DNA of 64,000 bases from Tritrichomonas musculus (lineage: Eukaryota > Parabasalia > Tritrichomonadida > Tritrichomonadidae), in assembly GCA_039105265.1 (NCBI GenBank), contig JAPFFF010000008.1, positions 62,001 to 126,000 on the forward strand, written 5' to 3'. Shown piece by piece: positions 59,101 to 64,000 of the stretch. A program made the position numbers and the translations under genes. Position 1 is the stretch's first letter. Each line of letters starts with the position of its first letter. Under the pieces are notes generated by a model that saw nothing but the letters and a program-made list of their open reading frames with translations, was not told the DNA's origin and did not search any database.

Positions 59101-60200
59101 GTCCACCAGCTAGATTGTCCATTTAATTCGCTTAAATTGAGAGCATAATTCAATGAGATTTGTGCATATTCATAGATGATCGTTAAATATGGTCTTGATT
59201 GTAAATCGAAAAGACTGTAGCCAATAAATTTCAATAAGGATGGGTGATCAAAGCCTAAAAGAATTTTGTGGAGTTTAACTTCTTTTTTTATATAGAACCT
59301 ATATGGTAACTCTTCTTCTCCTTTTGAATAAATTTTTCCAGTGAATAAATTTCTTGTTTGCTTATTCATCAATATATAAGTGCTATAATTATCTTTTTCA
59401 CTGATTTCTGCCAACATTTCGTAATTATAATTATTAATCTCTTCTTTTAATTCTTCTTTTTCTGTAATAACATGAAGTTTATATTCTTCAAATTCATCTT
59501 TTGAGTTAAAAAAAGATTCATCGAGAGTTTTTAAAATTTCAACAATTTCATCAAATGATGGACGATCGTCAGGATCTTCTGACCAACATATTTCAATTAA
59601 GTTTTTGTAAAAGCCTGGAATTGTTTTATTGAATTTGGGTCGATATCCTTTACTTATTTTTTGCCAAAAAACAAAATAATCGTCAATTTGGAATGGCTCT
59701 TCACCTGTAATAATCCTGTAAATAATAAGTGAAAATGAATAAGTATCACTCTTTTTGGTATATTCATCATTAAGAAGGATTTCAGGTGCTGCATATCTGG
59801 ATGCATATGAAGATCCGATATTAAGGCATCCTTCATGTATACCTAAATGAGCACATCGTCCGAAATCAAAAAATTTTGGATATAAAAAATCATCAAGAAG
59901 GATACTTTCTGGTGACAAATATAAATAAGTGATATTATTTGAATGTAAATATCTAATTGCACATGCTATATCATAAATATTTATTAATTTTTTGGCTGAG
60001 TTCCATAGGGCATTGGGATTGTCTGGATTTGTTTCATTTTCAAGAAAATATCTCAAAAATCCGTATGGAGTGTATTCTGTTAAAATAACTGGTTTAATTG
60101 CTTTCGTGTAACCTATTGGATTTAATCCGTAAAATTTTAGAATTGAACGATGATTAAGAGTAATCGTTAAATGTAAGTTGCGGAAAAAATAGATATCCAT
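56076..60200 (-). CDS. Tandem kinase/pseudokinase protein, 5' part of the split kinase locus
   Basis: The product is 1,374 residues with kinase-like domains about every 300. Domain 1 lacks its N-lobe and has LYLSPESILL for the HRD loop (~94). Domain 2 has HCNLSTETIL (~392) and DFE; domain 3 has LNLKSKNILLD (~708) and DFK; domain 4 has HRNLSTDNIL (~985) and TGF for DFG. All four are predicted inactive. Domain 5 is complete: IGFGTFAKV, AAKV, HRDLKPANIL (~1293), CDFGLS. It is cut at VYEMVSKKKNV by a 12-A run (56093-56104); one A fewer would continue it into the next frame. Inactive domains followed by active ones suggest regulation in cis. The start ATG lies beside a foldback repeat, so an N-lobe may have been lost. 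Confidence 0.85.
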   Translation of the reverse strand: MDIYFFRNLHLTITLNHRSILKFYGLNPIGYTKAIKPVILTEYTPYGFLRYFLENETNPDNPNALWNSAKKLINIYDIACAIRYLHSNNITYLYLSPESILLDDFLYPKFFDFGRCAHLGIHEGCLNIGSSYASRYAAPEILLNDEYTKKSDTYSFSLIIYRIITGEEPFQIDDYFVFWQKISKGYRPKFNKTIPGFYKNLIEICWSEDPDDRPSFDEIVEILKTLDESFFNSKDEFEEYKLHVITEKEELKEEINNYNYEMLAEISEKDNYSTYILMNKQTRNLFTGKIYSKGEEELPYRFYIKKEVKLHKILLGFDHPSLLKFIGYSLFDLQSRPYLTIIYEYAQISLNYALNLSELNGQSSWWTPTKVLINIFGIVSGMKYLHSHGYIHCNLSTETILEDKKYYPKITDFEKMEKILDDPYKQSKTSSFITKYSAPEVIKTGNCSKCSDVYSFAYILYELITNKKPFEEFKSEQEIIEAISNGFRPEIPSSVPKCYKDLIESCWSEDPDLRPSFHQISRKLEFKEDFILDNVDHIEFQNYIEKVGQHRNKELYNKFEEKIGEINRINIAKYEKLDKTGKNKNAIICIAREKSTGKILQAEILFKEIEEFNEDEIEHLGLEVKILDKLKHKAIISFIGFNMIDFKKFDRPVILTEIVKNGSLHDYIEQETFLNNSDSDWNAVKKLINIYGIASAMSQLHKNNIINLNLKSKNILLDQLLYPKLSDFKICFDISYKNDDRANYMKKSDVYSFGLIVYEILTNKVPYEDDSTLTTNTHFDLLLGNEIPLCFKILIEKCLKQVPFDRPSFEEIISTLKTQEFITFLNSEDQKEEYFNYIYSIESENQVGKAINIYKYQMISKICDKFNSVIFKIQEKSTKKYFAAKAFTKEKEELPDEYEKQKNVHKILLNLDHPSLLKYIGYSPFNHEYKPHLTTINEYAQSSLFDVLEKKEEIEGWSSTKKLINIYGIASAMNYLHSNGFIHRNLSTDNILEDENFYPKITGFNEITSIFQLNVNNAFFDYPKYTAPEVIKSKEYSKASDVYAFSIILYELVTGKKPFAEFKSDFHIQDAVCKGYRPEIPKSVPSVYKVLIESCWSQDPDCRPTFSQVVDYFETEEDFIFYDAERDEFEAFINLLNSQKDLENKEQNSNEIKSININDFERLERIGFGTFAKVFKVKEEKTGNIYAAKVIKSDSDKLSEDEKNCFKREIKIMFLLNHPVILKIHGFSPVNFSHKPQSTIIMEYESNGCLEDIMELERKGNSLKGWDSTKMHINIYGIALGMEYMHSLNIIHRDLKPANILEDDYLFPKICDFGLSKQLHQNPDSMTLISEQGLKGTHAYSAPEVILNEINTKASDVYSFGVMVYEMVSKKKNV

Positions 60201-60230
60201 TTAAAAAAATAATTTGATCGAAACAATCTT

Positions 60231-60377
60231 TGTTTCGATATTTGAAATACTGCAGTATCAAATGGCTTTTTTAATTAATTAAGAATCAAGTAGTATTGGC
60301 CCCATTTCCGATTCATTTGATCCTGTAGTATTTCAAATATCGAAACAAAAATTTTTGATTCGAATGGGGCCAATTGA
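60231..60377. repeat. Nested foldback repeat upstream of the kinase locus
   Basis: TGTTTCGATATTTGAAATAC and the following bases (60231-60264) pair with 60314-60347 with three mismatches in 34. A second pair, ATTGGCCCCATT (60295) and AATGGGGCCAAT (60364), overlaps it. The GC-rich GGCCCC block is unusual here. Confidence 0.82.
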
Positions 60378-60981
60378 TGAAACAAAGTTTTTCTGGATTC
60401 TATCGTTTTATTATACATTGGTATATTAGATGCAGCTGCAGTTATTATCTAATTCCAATCATTATATTAATTAAGAATTTTTTTGGGTAGACTAAATAAA
60501 GCATTCTTAATTTAATTGAATTAACAGTTTCATTAAGAACTTTTTTGTTTCTTACACAAATGATTCTAAGAAATGCATTTAAAAAAATAATTTGATCGAA
60601 ATGATGAATATTGTTAAAATTCGAAAGAATGCTGTTGGTGCTCCAGTTATTTGTGTTGTTGTAAATTAACATTTCCCTATTTATATTTCAGTGTTATTGA
60701 AAAATTAAGATATTTAAATACCGCAAGAAAAAAATTAATTTGGGAATCAATATATAAATATTTTTTCTTCTTTTTAAGATTTTTTTTATTGATTCTTAAA
60801 ATAAACAAAGAGAGCTATGTAAATTTAATCGAAACATAGTTTAATTGAATTAAGATTGAATTGAAAAATACGATAAATATCGTAATTTTGTCATTCAATT
60901 AATTTTATCTCAATTTTCAATTAGTTCAATAAAATACGATACGAAAATGATAATCGTATTTAATTTGTTTGAATAAATAAA

Positions 60982-60990
60982 TCACTTTTT
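60982..60990 (+). promoter_or_regulatory. Inr initiator of the dehydrogenase gene
   Basis: TCACTTTTT is a perfect TCAYWYWTW match. The start at A60984 gives a 21-base leader to the ATG at 61005. The in-frame TTG at 60990 lies at the initiator itself and is excluded as a start. Confidence 0.75.
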
Positions 60991-61004
60991 TGTTAAACAA
61001 AACA

Positions 61005-61832
61005 ATGAGAGTTTGGCTTGTTACAGGAACTGCAACTGGTCTTGGCCATGAACTTGTTAAGCTTCTTCTTGCCAGAGGTGACAAAGTATGTGCAACATCA
61101 AGAACACCAGAAAAGCTTATTGGCTCAATTGGCCCAATTTCTGATTCATTCCTCCCAATTAAAATGGACCTTACTTCAGAAGAATCAATTAAGAGCGTCG
61201 TTGCCAAAGCTATCGAACATTTCGGACATGTTGATGTTCTCGTAAACAACGCTGGCTTTGGACATAATGGAACCTTTGAAGAAACATCAGAAGAACGAAT
61301 CCGTCAAAACTTTGAAATCAACTTTTTTGCACCACTTCGCGTTGTTCGTGCAATTATGCCTCATTTCCGCTCACGCCATTCAGGAACAATATTCAATGTT
61401 TCCTCAATTGCAGCATTCCATTCCTTCTACGGACTTTCCGTTTATTCAGCTAACAAGATGGCACTCAGAGGAATGACTCTTGGAATGAGAGACGAATTCA
61501 GACATTTCGGAGTCAGAACTTGCTGTGTCTGCCCCGGTCCTTTCAAGACAGCCTTTTATGATCAAGGCGGACAATCTGATATTGTTATCCAAGATTACGA
61601 AGAATTGAGAAAGACACTTAAGAAAAGAGTTATGCCATGGCCTTGGGAAGATAATGTTAAGGGAGCCCAACTCATCATCGACGCTGATGCTCTTGAAGAA
61701 CTCCCAGCTGATCTTTTCCTCGGTAAAGTTGCTTGTCAAAACACAAAACTTGATTTACACAACGTTGAAGAAGAAATTGATAAATATGCAGAAATGTGTT
61801 CTCATTGTGGTTCAGAACTTAATGGTTATTAA
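61005..61832 (+). CDS. Short-chain dehydrogenase/reductase (SDR)
   Basis: The product is 275 residues. LVTGTATGLG (5-14) is the Rossmann TGxxxGxG loop, NNAG (~81) stabilises the fold, FNVSS (~131) gives the catalytic Ser, and YSANK supplies Tyr147 and Lys151. CPGPFKT near 176 is the usual SDR cofactor turn. It is a classical NAD(P)-dependent oxidoreductase acting on an alcohol or carbonyl. The Arg in ATSRTPEK after strand 2 suggests NADPH. The closest look is to bacterial SDRs, so ancient transfer is possible. The tail EMCSHCGSELNGY contains CxxC, atypical of SDRs and perhaps metal binding. Codon use is less AT-extreme than in most neighbours, suggesting high expression. The stop is followed by TAAATAAAATAAA. 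Confidence 0.94.
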   Translation: MRVWLVTGTATGLGHELVKLLLARGDKVCATSRTPEKLIGSIGPISDSFLPIKMDLTSEESIKSVVAKAIEHFGHVDVLVNNAGFGHNGTFEETSEERIRQNFEINFFAPLRVVRAIMPHFRSRHSGTIFNVSSIAAFHSFYGLSVYSANKMALRGMTLGMRDEFRHFGVRTCCVCPGPFKTAFYDQGGQSDIVIQDYEELRKTLKKRVMPWPWEDNVKGAQLIIDADALEELPADLFLGKVACQNTKLDLHNVEEEIDKYAEMCSHCGSELNGY

Positions 61833-62071
61833 ATAAAATAAATAGCATTTATGAATTTGAGTGTTTTTATTCAAATATTTTTTTTTTTAGACTTTTTCTT
61901 CTCTTAGGATTTAATTAAGAAATAACCATTTTTTTGTTTTTGGTTTTGGTTTTGGTTTCGAGAAGCTTAGAAAGATCATCTTTTCTTGCGATATCGCAAG
62001 CCTCCTGTTTATTAATTTAGAAATATTTTGTTTAGATATAGTTTAATTAAAAATAAAAATCCTTTTCATCA

Positions 62072-62143
62072 GTCCCACTAGTATAATGGTTAGAATAGAT
62101 CCTTGACACGGATCAGACTGCGGTTCGATTCCGCAGTGGGACA
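62072..62143 (+). tRNA. tRNA-Val (anticodon GAC)
   Basis: The acceptor stem GTCCCAC/GTGGGAC is perfect. The anticodon stem GATCC/GGATC encloses TTGACAC, giving anticodon GAC, which reads the Val codon GTC. The T-arm CTGCGGTTCGATTCCGCAG is canonical, and T8 follows. Most eukaryotes use AAC (inosine) for Val, so GAC is unusual. Confidence 0.92.
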
Positions 62144-62375
62144 TTTTTTTTCTATTCTATATATTTTTATATATCTTTTGTGCAATTCATTTACAAAATA
62201 TAGGAATGGCTCATGAAAATGAAATATACAAAATTAATCTATCAAATAAAAAAATTTAAGATCTTTTTTCTCCAATTTTATATTTAGATATAAAACAAAA
62301 GTTATAATATATTAAATTATTTTGGTTTTATAAAAACATACATTATTTTTTGTATTGCCCAAAAGGCAAAAAAAA
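62144..62375. other. Short AT-rich intergenic region
   Basis: Nothing recognisable lies between tRNA-Val and the stop of the minus-strand Ser/Glu-rich gene. Confidence 0.5.
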
Positions 62376-64000
62376 CTATTTGAGCCAAATTGAATAAAAC
62401 ATATTTCCGGCTCCCAAATTTTTGGCAATTGAAAAGTTATCATCACTTTCACTTTGTGATGAATTTTCTTCTTTTCTGCTTGGTTCTGGTCTTCGTTGTA
62501 TGTTTGGTCTTTCACCAAATGATAAGTTATCTGAAGAAGAATGTGATTCAATTTTTTCAGATGAGATTTCAGAAGAAATTTGGAGATCAGATGATTCAGA
62601 CTTGATATCTGGCGATATCTCCATATCTATTTCAGAAGAAATCTCTGATTCAACGGCTTCCGATGAAATTTGAGGTTCTTTTTCAGATGACTTTCCAACT
62701 TTACTAGAAGAAAGTGATTTTTCATCTTCTTTGTTTGGTTTGTCACTTTCATTCTCTTTATTTGCAAGTTTGGATAGTGAATCACTTTGCTTTTCAGGTG
62801 CTGATTCTTCGTGTGATTGTTCTGAGTTGGAACTTTCATCATTTTCTTCAAGTTCTGTTGATTGTGATGGATTTTCATTGAGTGATTCTTCTTGGCTTGC
62901 AGATAACGATGACTCTTCTTCTTCTTCTTCAGCAATTTCGATTTTGTCTTTTTCTTTTGGTTCTGATGATTGATCATTATTTCTCTTTTCGCTTTCGCTT
63001 TTCTCCAATTTGGATGATGATAATGAATGCTTTTCGCTTGTTAATTCTTTCTGGCTTGATGAATAATCATAATATGATGAAGATGATTTTTCAGTTTCAG
63101 ATTGTTCTGATTCAATCTTTGAAGATTTTTCTTTATTAAGTCCTTCATCACTTTTTGCAGCTTCATCTTGTTGCTGATTATCTTCTTTTGTTTGTGATAA
63201 TGATTCTGATTTTTGCTGAGATGATGATTCTTCATGTGATTTAGAGGACTGTTCAGAACTTGAGCTTTCATTTTCTTCAAGTTCAGTTGATTGTGATGGA
63301 ATGTCATTTTCTGACTCTTCATGACTTGCTGATAAAGATGATGCTTCATCTTCCTCTTCTTGAAAATCAACTTTATCATTGTCTTTTGGTTCTGATGATT
63401 CTTTAGATTGCTTTTCACTCTCGAATTTCTCTAATTTGGATGAAGAAGAAGAAGAACGTCTTTCACTAGTTGATGAATAAGATTTTTCTTCTTCTTTTGA
63501 AGATTGTTTCTTAGCAGATTTGTCGCTTTCAGTGTGTTTTAACTTGTAGGAAGATGATGATTGTTTCTCACTTGTTGGATCATTTTGGCTTGAATATAAG
63601 TTTTCATTATTTTTGGCAGATTTGGATTGGCTTTCATTAATTGTTTCTTCTTTGAATGGACTTAAAATCAAGTCATCTGAAACAGATACATTTTTGTTCT
63701 TTGATGACGAACTGTGTTTTTCTGATTTGTTAGAAATGGAAGACTTATTTTGATTCGATATTTTGATTGAATCCGAATCAGAATTGTTTTCTTTATTAGA
63801 AGCAGAACTCTTTGATTTGGATCTTGATGATTGACTTGTTTTACTTTCATCTGACGAAGAAGTGACTTCATTGTTTGCATGTTTTCCAGAATCAATTTCG
63901 TGAGATGAATAGTTATTTTCATTTTCAGATTCTTTGCTGGAACTAATTGATGAATGATGCTTTCCAGAATCATTTGATTTTAGGACGTTTTGATTTTCAT
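62376..64000 (-). CDS. Ser/Glu/Lys-rich low-complexity protein, 5' end outside the window
   Basis: The frame has no stop up to the right edge of the window, so at least 541 residues are seen and the start lies beyond. The whole visible part is Ser, Glu, Lys, Asp and Gln with almost no hydrophobic residues, so it is predicted disordered. An internal repeat of about 75 residues (SKLEKxESEK, SSEPK, EEExSSLSAS, PSQSTELEEN) occurs twice, about 145 residues apart. The last part (GERPNIQRRPEPSRKEE) is more basic and the end is NLGAGNMFYSIWLK. Many Ser-Glu/Asp pairs would suit casein kinase 2. No known domain is seen. A secreted mucin-like or nuclear scaffold protein are both possible; the missing N-terminus would decide. 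Confidence 0.75.
   Translation of the reverse strand, partial: ENQNVLKSNDSGKHHSSISSSKESENENNYSSHEIDSGKHANNEVTSSSDESKTSQSSRSKSKSSASNKENNSDSDSIKISNQNKSSISNKSEKHSSSSKNKNVSVSDDLILSPFKEETINESQSKSAKNNENLYSSQNDPTSEKQSSSSYKLKHTESDKSAKKQSSKEEEKSYSSTSERRSSSSSSKLEKFESEKQSKESSEPKDNDKVDFQEEEDEASSLSASHEESENDIPSQSTELEENESSSSEQSSKSHEESSSQQKSESLSQTKEDNQQQDEAAKSDEGLNKEKSSKIESEQSETEKSSSSYYDYSSSQKELTSEKHSLSSSKLEKSESEKRNNDQSSEPKEKDKIEIAEEEEEESSLSASQEESLNENPSQSTELEENDESSNSEQSHEESAPEKQSDSLSKLANKENESDKPNKEDEKSLSSSKVGKSSEKEPQISSEAVESEISSEIDMEISPDIKSESSDLQISSEISSEKIESHSSSDNLSFGERPNIQRRPEPSRKEENSSQSESDDNFSIAKNLGAGNMFYSIWLK

Larger units (their letters stand above)
60201..61004. other. Intergenic region with nested inverted repeats and a 26-bp direct repeat
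   Basis: There is no gene. The minus-strand frame at 60445-60672 has no recognisable content. The region combines the foldback repeat and a direct duplication of CATTTAAAAAAATAATTTGA with TCGAAA at 60198-60223 and 60577-60602. Confidence 0.6.

Noticed and set aside
60445-60672. 75-codon minus-strand frame between kinase and dehydrogenase
   Set aside because: No recognisable domain; part is the duplicated 26-bp repeat read as protein.
62312-63973. Several other frames in the Ser/Glu-rich gene, including a Met-started frame at 63668-63973
   Set aside because: The Ser/Glu frame itself stays open to the window edge, so the others are shadows; the apparent start at 63671 is not an ATG.

Overview
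The window looks like nuclear DNA of a parabasalid protist, most likely Tritrichomonas or a close relative of Trichomonas. The DNA is strongly AT-rich and the genes are uninterrupted. Several start codons sit a few bases after a TCAYWYWTW-type initiator (Inr), and stop codons often overlap TAAA. The gene families are those typical of trichomonads: a multi-membrane nucleotide cyclase, kinases carrying Sel1 repeats, tandem TKL-like kinases, BspA-like leucine-rich repeats, ankyrin proteins, Myb proteins, a Rab GTPase and BTB-like proteins fused to varied C-termini. The species call is inference; no rRNA or species marker is present.

Layout. 1-1.2 kb is a decayed repetitive segment of unknown family. 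A 1,575-residue receptor-type adenylate cyclase (3.6-8.3 kb) is followed by tRNA-Glu (UUC). A PP1-like phosphatase lies at 9.9-11.4 kb on the minus strand. 12.6-15.9 kb is a gene graveyard: relics of a possible sugar-phosphate transporter, a small membrane-tail protein, a BTB-like/coiled-coil/RCC1 protein with an in-frame stop, and a beta-helix/BspA chimera. tRNA-Ser (GCU) and a BTB-like/discoidin protein follow (16-17.5 kb), then a kinase with about 17 Sel1 repeats (18.7-23 kb), broken fragments, and an R2R3 Myb protein (25.5 kb). 26-31.6 kb is sparse, with one BTB-like proline-rich protein at 28.7 kb.

31.6-38.9 kb holds a three-module acidic-tailed protein, a ubiquitin-like protein ending in Gly-Gly, a cysteine-rich type I surface protein and a Rab GTPase. 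38.9-42.2 kb is rich in inverted repeats, one pair enclosing a small Q/N-rich gene. 42.2-51.7 kb carries a small unknown gene, a decayed kinase/Sel1 gene, a flavodoxin pseudogene, a second intact Sel1 kinase, and an ankyrin gene next to an ankyrin/BspA chimera. 53.8-60.2 kb is a kinase locus with seven consecutive kinase-like domains (two with catalytic motifs), split by a 12-base homopolymer. The right end has a short-chain dehydrogenase, tRNA-Val (GAC) and a Ser/Glu-rich protein that runs off the window.

Two themes recur. One is signalling by expanded families: cyclase, phosphatase, at least three kinase loci, Rab and ubiquitin-like proteins. The other is decay: many genes are interrupted once or twice, and at least nine inverted-repeat (foldback or MITE-like) elements are scattered through the intergenic DNA. 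Several carry the word TCACTTTTTGA, which matches the trichomonad Inr consensus.
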